A DNA stretch of 64,000 bases from Volvox africanus (taxonomy: Eukaryota > Chlorophyta > Chlorophyceae > Chlamydomonadales > Volvocaceae): contig BSDZ01000080.1 of assembly GCA_030268105.1 (NCBI GenBank), forward strand, positions 3,845,501-3,909,500, read 5' to 3'. Each line of letters begins with the position of its first letter. The first letter of the stretch is position 1. Shown piece after piece: positions 12,301 to 23,433 of the stretch. The position numbers and the translations under genes were made by a program. A model generated the notes under the pieces. It did no database searches and was not told the DNA's origin. It was given only the letters and a program-made list of their open reading frames with translations.

Positions 12301-15300
12301 CCCCACCCCCACCCCCACCTGCGCTTAAATCCCACCTCTTTCCATCGTCCACACCTCCATATCTGTACCAAACCTTCCCCAGCTTCAGCCAAAGGTGCCC
12401 AGACGGAAAAGGAGGTGCAGTTCCTGAACCACCGCCCCACACCCTACGCGTTCCTAAGCGCGTGCAAACCTTGACTCCAGAACCCTGCTTTCCTTTTCTA
12501 CTCCAACCCGCTCTCCAGTCTACTGGAACCCAGACATGTTCTACACTCGCATACGCACACGCCTTCCCCCACCCCCCACCCCACCTGATGGTTTTCATCA
12601 GCTGCTGCAATATGCTGCCCCGTGGATGACACTGCCAAACGCGTCAGACCCGTAGCCGTATTACGCAGCACGTGCGCATCCGTCAACGTGTCGCCGTCCA
12701 GCACGTGCAGGTGGCCCGTACCGAAGCCTACCGCCAGCAGCGCGCCGTCGCGGCTGTAGCACAAGCACCTGCCTTCCTGCTTTGATGCAAAGGAACGGCT
12801 GGTCACCAGGCAGTGCGCGATAGAGTCCCAGCGCTGCAATCCACCGCCACGTCCCAGAACGGAGAACTCAGCACGTGTGGGATGTGCCGCAATGTCGACC
12901 ACATCCGCGAGGAGAGAGTCCAAGACAGATGCGCCGCGGCGTCGGTCGGCATCGTACTCCTCAAAGGTGGCGGACTGCACGGAGACGATTTTCGACTGGC
13001 GGGTGGCCACGACGAAGTCGGGCACCATGAAGCGGTTGAGTGTATCGGCAGCATCGGCGTGGGCGATGCGGTCTGGAAGAACCGCGGAGAAGGCCACCGC
13101 GGTTACCGGGCCTGGGGTTTCGAGGGCCGTAGGTGAGGGTGGATTGGGCGCAGGCAGGATCAATCCAAGCGTCCAGCCCAAAATCACCCTTTGGGAGGGG
13201 TTACGATGGCTTGTGAGACGTGGATGGCCTTTACGGGTTATTACTAGGGATCCCTTTTAACGCACTTCTCAATTGCCCCATGGCGCTGCCCGAGCCTGTT
13301 CAACGCGGCCACACAAGCCCCAACCTGGACCCACCGGCTGCAAGGTCCTCGAACCACGCGACAATGCGCAGCAGCGGGTCGAAGAAACGCACGTAGCCGT
13401 CCTCCCCGCCGCTGACGATGAAGTCTCCCACCGTGGAGAGCAGTGTTATCGGGGAGGAGTGGATGCGCATCAGCTTTATCGCACGCCGATCCGTAGCGCT
13501 GGTCCCCACCTGGAGGGGCAAAGAAGGCCCGGAGGTGCGGCGCATGGGGAAAAGATTAGGCGTGCGCTCTGAAGTGGCTCGGCGCAGTTATGACAAACTA
13601 ACAGCCGGCCCTGCCGGCTCGCCTGCTAGTCTCAGGACCTGTTGCAAGGCTCTTTCTCGACTCCTGCTGCTGCATTTAGCCCTATGTCCCTAACCCATTC
13701 TGACCCGCTCCTCATGGCTCCTCTTGTTGGCCACACCTGCGCCGTGATGCCCTGCTCATCCCACACCAGCAAGTCTCCGTCCTCCGTGGCCGTCAATGCC
13801 TGCGTGGTGCCCGGCACAAACACGCTGCTCACAAAATCCGCCACTTTCTTCTGCTTGAAATCTCGCGACCGCAGCGGCGGCGAATAGTATTGGAAGCGGT
13901 TGGACCCGGGCGCCCAGCTCCAGAAGTACACACGCTTCTTGCCGTTTGATATGAGTTCCTGCTGGGACCAGAGAGCGGGAAGAGGGCATGGATGTTTCGA
14001 AAGGCGATGGGAGCAGAGGGTCAGGCCGGTATACCAGCATCACAGCCATCCTTATATGCAATCAGTGCCCGCCAGCACCCGAACACCTGCAGGCGCTGTC
14101 GCAGTCCACGGGGCGCCCCAATGCGCAATCTCATCCCGACGATACACATTGCCACCGGCTGTGCCATTGCTTCAAGGCCTGGGAGGTACAAAATATCGAT
14201 TCATATTCCGTCATCCCTTCCCAAAACAAGTATTCTTAGTGCTCAGTGGTGCTTGCTCAGCTTGGCGTGACGATGGCCACACTTCATGTTCCGCCTCTGG
14301 CGGCTTTGGTAGTCGCTCGTTTACTGCAGTTGCAGCTATTACTACAGCTTCGTCGCCCCTACTATTGCTGCAGCTCAACAGTCAATGGCAGGCATACCTG
14401 TGGGTTGTTGGGGCTAAATCGAAGAGAGAACTGGATGTCGCCCACCGGCATCACCGTCGTCACGATGGGCCGCAGTGGGCTTGGCCCATTGGGGGCTCGC
14501 TCACTGCCCGTTTCGCTAGCCCCTTGCTGCTGCTGCTGTAGGCGCGCCTGCTGCATGGCTGCGGCGGGGTCCAACAGAGCCGATAGCGACCAGAGAGACA
14601 CCTATGCGGAAGGACAGGCATGGGACGGCATGGGGCCATGCCAACACGCGGAAACTTGGGAGGGCACTTAGCCCTTTGAGGGTACAGCTGCTGCCAGACA
14701 CCAGCCCATGAAATCCGTGTGCGTCAGCGTAGGTTACTTGATTTCTTACTCGTGCCATCAGCCGATTCCACCCCATTGCGGCGGCTCCATCAGGCAACAA
14801 CTTAATCCTCCCACACCAGGTGCCAACCCTTCCACGGCCACACTGCCCCGCACCGCAGCCCTCTACACTTCAAATCCCACCAAGGGCAATCCTTGGGAAA
14901 CTACTCCTCTTGCTTCTGCAGTCCCCACCTCCTGCTCGTTTGTTTCTGGGTCCGGTGCGCTAAAAGTGGCGAGCCACAATCCGTCCAGCGATACGTCCAT
15001 GCAGTAGACACCGTGGCGGTGCGGACGCTGCACAGTGTATGTAGGAAGGCCGGTGCGGACGTTCCACACCACCAGCAGCGACTCCGGGCCCTGGTCCGCA
15101 GTGATGACGTACGAGCGATCGTCCGTCGTGGCAATGCATGTGATGGGGCTGGTATGACCCTGAAGGAGGGGGAATATGGAGAGGGATTCAAGTAGGAGAG
15201 GTGGGCACATGAAAAGGGTCTAGATGCTACACTTGCTGCACACATGCAGGATATAGGTAGGCGATAGCAACGTCTTGCCAATGCGGAGTGTGGCAAAGCC

Positions 15301-15685
15301 AGCCAGCGCGGCATCGGTACCGAATGAAGCAGGCTTCGCAGTGACCCACGGAGCCACTTCAAGGTCACCGCTGCTTCATAACCCATTAGAAGCTCTTACC
15401 CACGTACCTGTAAGAACACCTGTCTCCGAAGCCGCTTGTCGTAGATGACTGCTGTATTAGCCGCCAAGTAGCAAATTTTGTCCGTGTACCCATCGGATAA
15501 GTTGACTACGCTGTGTTTGATGCTGGCTGAGGCTCCAAAGACCCAGCTAAGGGACTGCATGTACATATGAGCATTGGTCCATAATCAAAGTACTCATTAG
15601 CATGCGCGGCCCCCAGAATTCGGTCCACGCATGGGGGTTTCAATAAGGCAGTTAACCTTACCAAGGCCTGTTGGTCCTCAGCCAT
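9308..15685 (-). CDS. CFAP251: Cilia- and flagella-associated protein 251 (WDR66/FAP251)
   Basis: Twelve exons (15685-15662, 15554-15408, 15159-14929, 14601-14398, 13958-13737, 13509-13335, 13111-12585, 12177-11823, 11495-11217, 10798-10595, 10329-10093, 9516-9308) join with every phase matching to 937 residues. Seen: a WD40 propeller beginning at SLSWVFGASASIKHSVVNL and continuing through GHTSPITCIATTDD, VSLWSLSALLDP, ELISNGKKRVYFWSW, FIVSGGEDGYVRFFDP and GADGTLASWDIN. A helical C-terminal segment from about residue 790 resembles degenerate EF-hands (LMRAAGFYPSEADIDHLLNH) and ends in LGFDLQEDEA. This order is that of WDR66/CFAP251, a calmodulin- and spoke-associated complex protein at the base of radial spoke 3 in motile axonemes, partnering CFAP61 and CFAP91. 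The gene therefore points to a flagellate. It diverges from the lipoyl-Kgd4 gene over 365 bp. Identification is strong; exon boundaries rest on phase and splice consensus. Confidence 0.93.
9926..9965. repeat. Short TTAAGTTCC-type tandem repeat
   Basis: Three to four imperfect copies of TTAAGTTCCTT lie inside the last intron of CFAP251. A simple-sequence tract with no visible function. Confidence 0.7.
12300..12317. repeat. (CCCCCA)3 tract in a CFAP251 intron
   Basis: Three perfect CCCCCA units lie in the intron between exons 7 and 8. On the coding (minus) strand it is a G-rich TGGGGG tract that might form a G-quadruplex in the pre-mRNA. It is too short and in the wrong context to be telomeric. 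Confidence 0.7.
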
Positions 15686-16050
15686 ATTGAAGATGTGTTA
15701 AAATATTAACAGTATTTTTACACTGCAAGCATTCTTTTCTGAAGGAAATAGTCGTGCCCAGGTGGATCTAACAATAGCTTACAATGCCATACTTAATAAC
15801 CGCTTTATCTCTACACCAAGAAATTTCAGTTGAGTTGCTATGGGTGTGCAAAACCCATCGAAGTGCCGTAATGCCGTACTATGAGTTGACAGCACTGACA
15901 GAGTTTTGACGAATCGGCATTTGTATATGCATATTACCAGCACTTAAATTTGCGCGATCAAATTTTGTGTTTAGGGCTGCCTTCGCTGAGTCATAATTTG
16001 CACTTCCGAAACGCGGTCCTAGTATTGCTGCGTGTGGCGGCGTCCCGGCG
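15686..16050. promoter_or_regulatory. Compact divergent promoter, CFAP251 / lipoyl-Kgd4 gene
   Basis: 365 bp separate the two start codons, so the flagellar and mitochondrial genes probably share one nucleosome-depleted promoter region. The stretch is AT-rich compared with both genes. No motif is recognised with confidence. Confidence 0.45.
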
Positions 16051-17348
16051 ATGGCTTCTCGCTACGTCATATGTCAAGCATTACAGCTGCTAGGAAATTC
16101 AGCTCCATCATTCTCGGCTTCCGTCCTTCCGCTGCAAGCTGCACGTTGCATCAGTTCTTCAGCCTTCTGCCTTCGGCCGGATGTGATTGTTCCATCCATG
16201 GGAGAGTCAATTAAGGAAGGTGTAATTGCTACTGTGCATAAACAGGCGAGTATGGAATAGGGATAGGGAAGGCATAAGATGATAGGGCAAAGTTAGAGCA
16301 CTTTGCAGATTTTATACCCGTCGCCTGAGTAACTGGTGTCCGCGAACGAGTGGGCTCTATCTCGTGCGGAAGCGAAACCCCCTATCCCCTGACCAATAGC
16401 GGTTCCTCGTTGTGCCTTGCGCCGAGCGGTGTTTGCTGCATCACACACGGGTAGTGATAACTGGTTGTGCAGAAACGTGGTCTGGAACATGTATTGACGA
16501 GTATAACATGCACACATTTACGTCATGTCAGACCTAATGGCCTGTCAGGCCTGATTAGCCCAGCCAATAGTTACCAGGGAGATGTGCTTTGTTCGTCCAT
16601 TTGTTCATCCATTTGTTTCTCCCAGCCTTGGATGTAACGAATTACAATATTGCACCCATGCATGCAACCCTTGGTTCGTGGACGTGCCTCAATGTCCACA
16701 CGGCAAGCCTTACGCTTGCACCACTGCATGATTCTTGTTCTTGTGCAACTGCAATTCCGCGCGGCACAGCAGGCAGGACAGCCGGTGCGGGAGGATGAAG
16801 TGATTGCGCAGATTGAGACGGACAAGGTGACCATCGACATAAAAGCGCCGGCGGCTGGTGTGTTGCAGCAGATGCACATCAAGCCCTCGGACCTAGTGGT
16901 GGCAGGGCAGGTAGTAGCTGTGGTAGGTGCGGCAGAACCCGTGGCGCCGGTTACGCCGGTTGCAAGCAAAGCCGATGCCGCCATACCGGAGCAGGCTTCA
17001 ACCTCAGGCCGCCGTGCCGCGATCCATTTTCCGCCGCGATTTACGGTGGCGGGTTTGCGGATCAGTGACCTTCCGGAGCCTGAATATGCGGCGGCCATTG
17101 CTGTGACAGGTGTGGTGGGGTCACATATCGCGCCCCACCTCGAGCAGGGTTCGGTGCAGCCGCTGACGCCGGTGTCTGCTGCTCCAGCGACAACCCAGTA
17201 CCCGTTACCGGCAGCCAAGGCGGCCCCGCCACCGGTCACAAAAAATAAGCTGCAGTACGTCACACGGCCGGATGGGCGGGGAGGCCCGCCCCGGCGGCCG
17301 TTGACAGAGCGTGAATTGGATATGATCAACCTGGGCGGTGTGTATTAG
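16051..17348 (+). CDS. Lipoyl domain fused to a Kgd4/MRPS36-like 2-oxoglutarate dehydrogenase adaptor
   Basis: Two exons, 16051-16245 and 16773-17348, give 256 residues. Residues 1-42 look like a mitochondrial presequence (Arg, Ser, Ala, no acids). Residues 43-117 are a lipoyl domain of the succinyltransferase (E2o) type: DVIVPSMGESIKEG, then EDEVIAQIETDKVTIDI with the lipoylatable Lys83. No peripheral subunit-binding domain and no catalytic core (no HxxxDG) follow. Instead comes a Pro/Ala linker, a segment AAIHFPPRF (147-155) with a later GSH, and a C-terminus RPLTERELDMINLGGVY. The last two resemble the two conserved ends of Kgd4/MRPS36, the small eukaryotic adaptor that tethers E3 to the E2o core. 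I infer a non-catalytic, lipoylated E3-recruiting subunit of the mitochondrial 2-oxoglutarate dehydrogenase complex. The intron appears to be GC-AG. A candidate TGTAA poly(A) signal lies 512 bp downstream. Confidence 0.78.
16246..16772 (+). other. Probable GC-AG intron
   Basis: The donor reads CAG|GCGAGT and the acceptor CAGCAG|GCAGGA. This junction gives HKQ-AGQPVREDE, keeping the Gly that is near-invariant at this lipoyl-domain turn. A canonical alternative exists: GT at 16250 with an acceptor four bases downstream gives the same length but puts Arg at that Gly position. The GC-AG form is therefore preferred. Confidence 0.6.
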
Positions 17349-19612
17349 TGAACTAAGGCTGCTTTGCTAGACCGGCCGTAGAAGGATCCATTGGCGGTTG
17401 GTGTGTGGCTCTTTGCGCCACAGTCCTCCACGTGTATTGGAGATGTGCCCTAGTCAAGAATGAGATTGGAAACGGTCCAGCAGGTAGCTTGTTTCTTCAG
17501 CGCCGAGCTTGGGGTATCCCACCTGGAGCCTGTCGCAGCCTGGAGGGCAGACAGGGGATACGAAGGCGGCTTGAAAATAGTGGTTTTGGTTTCTGTGTTT
17601 TTTCTCGTGCAGCGAGTGGGTCCTGCCCGAAAAACACGCCGTGCTGCCCACCCATTCATCTCCACGGGTCGTTCAAACGCTAAGAGTTCAATGGGGGCTA
17701 GGGGCTAGGGCCTTTCATGGTCAAGTTGGCGATCGAGATAATGACACGGATTTGGAAACTTTTCCTTCTTATGATTCAATCTTCAGCCTCTCGGCAGCGA
17801 TAACGCTCTTACTTATTTATCTGTGCCGGGACATACACAGCTCAGGGCGTGACCTTTTATGTAATATGCATCCAGTTTGTTGATTGGGTGTTCTGACAGC
17901 CTGCGCTTTTTCGTTGGCGCTGACGTCCAGTTACGAAACAGCTGTGTATTACTTTACCAACAGGATGAGAATCCACCTGATTGTCGCCATCTGCCATCTA
18001 CGAGTGCGTGGCGCATGTCGAAGATGACATCATGTTCAAGGTTTTGCATGGCATGATTGCACGCAGCAGAAGATGCCAGCATCTATCGTTGTTTCGTCAC
18101 CTCGGCATATTTGTCCGCGTAATTGGCTTAAAGCTGATGAGGAAGGAGTTCAGCTGTATTCAGGCGCGTCACGTCACCTCCCGGAATTAGGCATTACTTA
18201 TCACGTATGGCTCGTAAACTTCCGTGTGAGGAAGGGACCTCAGTGAATTTTAGGCCGGGCGTTCTGCAGGCTGTGGCAGGTAGCTCGTGTAGCCTTCCCC
18301 CATACAAATGGGAGCTGTGGCTTTGGGCGTAAGGAGGCTATGCCTGTGTACCTTTAAGTGGTTGCCACCAAGAATAGTTGGATAGTTGGATACGAGGCGC
18401 CCGTGCAATTGGGAGTGCATGAATTGCTCTATCGAGTGTTTGATGGCAAGGTGTCTGGGACATTAGACACACCATTCCATGTGAGCAGTTGGCAGCCATA
18501 GTATGGACGTGGGGAAGATATGGCCTGACGCTGCAACGTCAGACATCACGGCATCCTCAATGGATGGACTGGGAAGGGGCCGCCCCACATCACGGACGCT
18601 GTGTAAACCGTGGCTTCAGCGGCCCGTAAGTAAGCCCGTGCTCACCAATCCGTATATCCTGTATATCCCATTGCGCCTTTGTGCATGTCCGGGTTCCCTT
18701 GCAATATTAAGACATTCGAAACTAACTGGTGGATACTTATGATACATACGCCGAAAAACCCTGCTGCGAAAGCGCTGCACAGGGTTGCAACGTATGGCGC
18801 AGCTGCCGTACCACTCCTGGTATCACTTCAGACATGCAGGACAATGCGTTGCCGGCGGCAGGACTGGTCTTGGGCTATATATGAAAGGAGAAAGCACTAA
18901 CCCATGAACAAATAAACGTGACGTGACTAATACGCGATTTACAAGTCAATAAGCTGACATGCACGTCAAGGGTGGTGGGGGCCACATGAGCTTTAGGCGA
19001 CTGTTTAGAACACTGACTACAGATACTGTGGGGGCCGAAAGATGTCACAAACAGATTTACGTAAGCCCCATATAACAATGTCCAGGTAAGAATTCTGTCA
19101 GTTACACCACCATCAAGTCTTTTGTGGCACATTGTCCATACACATTGCGCTCTCAATCCGGAGAGGAGAGGGGAGAAAGCCCAGAACACAAACTCAGCAT
19201 CTTGTCAAGGTGTTCAGTATCAATGGGCCTACATTTGCCCAAATTAAAGATTAGACGTGCCGTAGAGGTCCACGACAAGAACCGGGGCCAATAACGGAGC
19301 ACAGGTGAATCTCCTTCTGAAAGAGCAGCGATAGTAACATAAGTTAAATTGAATGACCACGCAAATCCGTAGACAAATGACAAGACCAACGGCTGACTTT
19401 TGGCAACGCGGACAGTAAAGTGCTTGATACTGACAAAGTAGAGCGCTATCTCAGTTCAAAGAGAAGCTCAAAATTTATATCTTAAATGGGACGTAATGTC
19501 AGGCTTTGAACGCGGTACATATGCAGATAAGGTGCCGTACTCATGAATGAATTGACAATGAACAAGAACAGACCGATTTCCTAACATCATTGCTTTAGGG
19601 TCATTTGCAAAG
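17349..19612. other. Intergenic region before SBPase
   Basis: The 3' flank of the lipoyl-Kgd4 gene followed by upstream sequence of SBPase. No 2-oxoacid dehydrogenase catalytic domain is found here on either strand. Minus-strand frames at about 18875-19389 are open but have no codon bias or recognisable motif. I cannot support a gene. Confidence 0.5.
17860..17864 (+). terminator. Candidate TGTAA poly(A) signal
   Basis: TGTAA is the usual volvocine polyadenylation signal. This copy lies 512 bp past the stop of the lipoyl-Kgd4 gene, a normal 3' UTR length for such algae. No other gene is nearby on this strand. Confidence 0.5.
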
Positions 19613-22600
19613 ATGGCCGCTACCATGATGCGCCAGAAGGTTGCCGGTGCTGTCGCTACTGAGCGCCGATCGGTGGTGCCCAAGGTGTGCAATTTGCTTG
19701 CTTTTTTGTCTTTTTGATGAACGCACCTCACATCCCTTGATGTAAATTTATCCTTATGGTTATTAGTACCATTCTTATATGCATTTATGCGGTTGCAGAT
19801 GGGCCGCGCAGCGAGCGCCCCTGTGGTCGTTGCGTCGGCGAACACGAGCGCCTTCAAGGGTGCTGCTGTGGCACCCCGTGTTAAGCGGTCGACTCGCGCT
19901 GCACGCGTGCAGTCCCGGCGTACGGCTGTGATGACCCAGGCCAAGGTACGTTTGTGCTTGGCTTGCATGCTTGCGGCGTAGACGTTACAGTTGAATTCGA
20001 TCGCGGCCTTTGCAGATTGGCGACAGCCTTGCTGAGTTCTTGGTTGAGGCTACCCCTGACCCAAAGCTGCGCCAGCTGATGATGAGCATGGCCGAGGCTG
20101 TGCGCACCATTGGTCACAAGGTGGGTCGATCTTGCATCGGTTGAAGCGTGAGGTTGCATACTCCCTCCTCTGCGTAAAGAGGATAAATTAAGTGTGTCAA
20201 TTTATTCAGGTTCGCACTGCATCGTGCGCCGGCACTGCTTGCGTGAATAGCTTCGGTGACGAGCAGCTGGCCGTTGACATGGTCGCTGACAAGCTGCTAT
20301 TCGAGGCTCTGAAGTACTCGGTAAGTTGTGGATACCCAGAAGATATTGTCTATTTATCTATCCCTTTGTGTCTTTGGTCGTCGGGTTGGGTAAGGGTTTG
20401 TACAAGCTGGTTGGGATGCGAACTTGCTAATGTCGGGACATATCACAATGCCCTCTCATCTACCAAGAGCGACTACATGAAAAACCACATGAAATTGCAG
20501 GTCTGTTACCGCCCAGCTAATCGCTGGCGCGAGTATTTCTCCCCCGGTCTCTTCCTGTAATGTGGGGCTCCTTTGTCTCGCTTGCGGGTATCCGAAGAAT
20601 GTCCTCTTTCTATTGCAACTAATACATGATTATCGCAACATTAAGAGTACGAATTGTGAGCAGTCTAAGATATCAGGACACCCACACGCCTTTGTTTTGC
20701 AGCACGTGTGCAAGCTGGCTTGCTCAGAGGAGGTTCCGGAGCCCGTGGACATGGGCGGGGAGGGCTTCTGCGTGGCTTTCGACCCTCTGGATGGCTCGTC
20801 CATCGTTGACACTAACTTCTCTGTAGGCACCATCTTTGGTGTGTGGCCTGGCGACAAGCTGGTCAACATCACTGGCCGTGAACAGGTTCGTAGGAGAGAA
20901 CGCGGATGGGAGCCTGCAGGAGTCTGGCTCCATTGTACTAGCTGTAAATTTGCGGGCTCTCGTAGTAGGGTTTCAGTGAGAAGAGTTGCTGAATATCTAA
21001 CGGTACCAGTAATCCAGTGCGTCTGGGGTCAGGTGTCCTGACTGGCTATTAACATTGTCATGGACAGCAGCTCCGTTGACCTCGGGATAACCATCTTCAG
21101 AGTTCCAAGGGAGCACGCACAGCCATCTGTGCTGCAATTTTGGAAAGATGGTTTGGTACGGGGATTACAACGGAGATTAAGGGGAAATAGGTCAAAGCTG
21201 CACATATCGCGTCTCATTGCACGGTCGGCGTGGGTACAGCCTGGCCGTTCTTGGGGCCCGCTGCAGCTTTCTGCAGTAAATCTTCTCAGCACGAGACTGA
21301 AGCAGGTCTTAACAGTTCCTAGAGATCACTGTATCCCTTAGCCAGTAACCAAGCCATGTCGTATGGCTGCGTCGTGGCCGTGATCTCATGGCCGTTATCT
21401 CACACCCTTGATCGAGGGGCCCGCGGTCGCCCTGCGCGCGCATGCTTGTCTGTTGATGGCTGGTCGTGCGGACTAGTCCGGGCAACGCTATGCTTGAATC
21501 ATTCAACTCCGCGAACATCCCGGCACACATGTATACATCCTCAGGCCGCTGCCGGCATGGGCATCTACGGTCCGCGCACTGTGTTCTGCATTGCGCTCAA
21601 GGACTGCCCCGGCTGCCACGAGTTCCTGCTCATGGATGACGGCAAGTGGATGCACGTCAAGGAGACCACGGAGATTGGTGCGTTGCCTGTTGATTCATTT
21701 CCGTAATTGAGATGTTTTATGAGCGCGGAGGACGTACGTCGCATGCACGTCGATGGGACTTATTGGATTGCGTATCTGATACTGAGATGACAGGGTGGGA
21801 TTGTGGATAATTCAGTGCTATTCAATGTCCTGTCGTCAGACGGACCTGGCGTAGAACCGCCTCCGCTGCAGTGCCTTCCTGCGTGTACAGGGAAGTGCGG
21901 CTCTTCAACTTAGTTTGTGAGGATACGAGGCATGGAAAGTATCCATCTTGTTTAAGCTCACAACTATACCGCTGGGCGCAGGTGAGGGCAAGATGTTTGC
22001 CCCCGGCAACCTTCGCGCCACCTTCGACAACCCCGCTTATGAGCGCCTGATCAACTTCTATCTTGGTGAGAAGTACACTCTGCGCTACACTGGCGGCATG
22101 GTGCCCGATGTTTTCCAAATCATCGTCAAGGAGAAGGGTGTCTTCACCAACGTCACGTCGCCCACCACCAAGGCGAAGCTCCGCATCCTTTTCGAAGTGG
22201 CGCCGCTGGCGCTGCTGGTGAGCTACGGTTTCAATATTGCACAAGGGGTAGCAGGTTGGCCGGACCGGCAAGTTCATTCTGGCGAGATGGGGGAAAGCGG
22301 CCCTTCTCATGGGAGTCGCATTTATTATGTTCCTAACTTGAGATTGGAAAGCTGCTCTCATAGGTATCCTATGAATCCTTTGGTGGTCTGGCTTGGACTC
22401 GTGACGAAGTAGTCTTTGTGTGGCGGCCTGATTCCCCTTGTTCCGTTTCTTAGGTAGAAAAAGCCGGCGGTGCTTCCAGCTGCGACGGCAAGTGCGTGTC
22501 GGCGCTGGACATTCCCATCCTCAACTGCGACCAGCGCACGCAGATTTGTTACGGCTCTATTGGCGAGGTCCGGCGGTTTGAAGAGTACATGTACGGTGAG

Positions 22601-22789
22601 TAATCTGTGTTATATGTGGCTGTTGGCCGCCAGTCGGGAGCAAAATTCATCAGGCGATCGCATGGACTTCGTGTACTCTCATCAGGTGCATGGAGGGAAG
22701 GGGTTCGAGAGGCAAGCCATCTGGGCGTACTTAATGTTCTTTTGCTGTTTGCAGGCACCTCACCACGCTACAGCCAGGTGACCGCGTAA
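19613..22789 (+). CDS. SBP1: Sedoheptulose-1,7-bisphosphatase, chloroplast
   Basis: Nine exons (19613-19684, 19799-19945, 20016-20120, 20210-20320, 20703-20885, 21545-21677, 21982-22217, 22454-22595, 22755-22789) join in phase to 387 residues, about the length of the Chlamydomonas enzyme. The product removes the 1-phosphate of sedoheptulose 1,7-bisphosphate in the Calvin-Benson cycle, in the chloroplast stroma. Seen: an Arg/Ala/Ser/Val-rich transit peptide of about 70 residues, then [20 protein letters not shown]. The pair Cys114 and Cys119 in SCAGTACVN is the site of thioredoxin redox control in this family. The metal/phosphate motif FDPLDGSS lies near residues 171-178, and [15 protein letters not shown] and EYMYGTSPRYS near the end. 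These details separate SBPase from FBPase. Exons 1 and 2 both begin with ATG, but the first is favoured by its AAGATGG context and family length. Light regulation is expected through thioredoxin; the promoter shows nothing definite. Confidence 0.96.
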
Positions 22790-23099
22790 AGCGGACTGTA
22801 TCCAGCGAAGACCACATCGAGTGACCATGAGTTTTGTTACCTTCACTTATGATGGAATTATGTGGATGGAATCTCTCGGGTGGTTTTTGTGTGACAAACT
22901 GTGGTGTTTGTCTCGGGATAGAAGTGTAATGTGTTGCTCACGCTGTTGTTGTGAGCCGTCACCTCCACTTCTGCCGCAATGCGTACTGTGTGCATGATTG
23001 CGATGATACTGGACAAAACAAAAATGACTATGTCATGATGGATAAGGCGGAATGTACATCCAGATTTTAACTTACATATCATTTCAAATCCTGACTCTA

Positions 23100-23104
23100 T
23101 GTAA
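23100..23104 (+). terminator. Candidate poly(A) signal of SBPase
   Basis: TGTAA 311 bp after the SBPase stop codon. A second copy lies near 23207. Confidence 0.55.
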
Positions 23105-23333
23105 TTCAGTCAGAAGAACATCGTGCACAAAATTTGTCCTCGTCACGCCTACCGCTGAATTATCCGATAAAGCGAACAAGTACATTTCACCACACCCAAA
23201 TCACATTGTAACACACCAGAAAGAATGAAACATAAGGGCGGGCAAGTCACGGGCAGTAATTATAAGGAAAATGGAAAAACATGAATCACTTTCACCTTAC
23301 TAACACAATTTGCAGACTTGTGTTCCAATACCC

Positions 23334-23338
23334 TTACA
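23334..23338 (-). terminator. Candidate poly(A) signal of VIP1
   Basis: TGTAA on the minus strand, about 96 bp beyond the proposed VIP1 stop. Its position supports 23434 as the true end of that gene. Confidence 0.5.
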
Positions 23339-23433
23339 CACTATATGCGAGTGTAAACGGAATAGGCACTACCGCCACCACTTCCATACTCAACTAGTAT
23401 AAGCAAATGCCTCATTTTACGGGCATGAACCAT

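Larger units (their letters stand above)
22790..23433. other. Convergent 3' region, SBPase / VIP1
   Basis: Contains the 3' UTRs of both genes. TGTAA at 23100-23104 (and again near 23207) can serve SBPase; the reverse complement TTACA at 23334-23338 can serve VIP1. The two transcripts end within about 200-300 bp of each other. Confidence 0.55.

Noticed and set aside
12300..12317. CCCCCA repeats as an interstitial telomere
   Set aside because: Only three units, and the unit is not the algal TTTTAGGG type.
18875..19389. Overlapping minus-strand frames upstream of SBPase as a possible gene
   Set aside because: No codon bias, no conserved motif and no phase-consistent splice pair could be established.
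17349..19612. A missing acyltransferase core for the lipoyl-domain gene
   Set aside because: Both strands were read for the HxxxDG region and surrounding E2 core sequence and none was found before SBPase.
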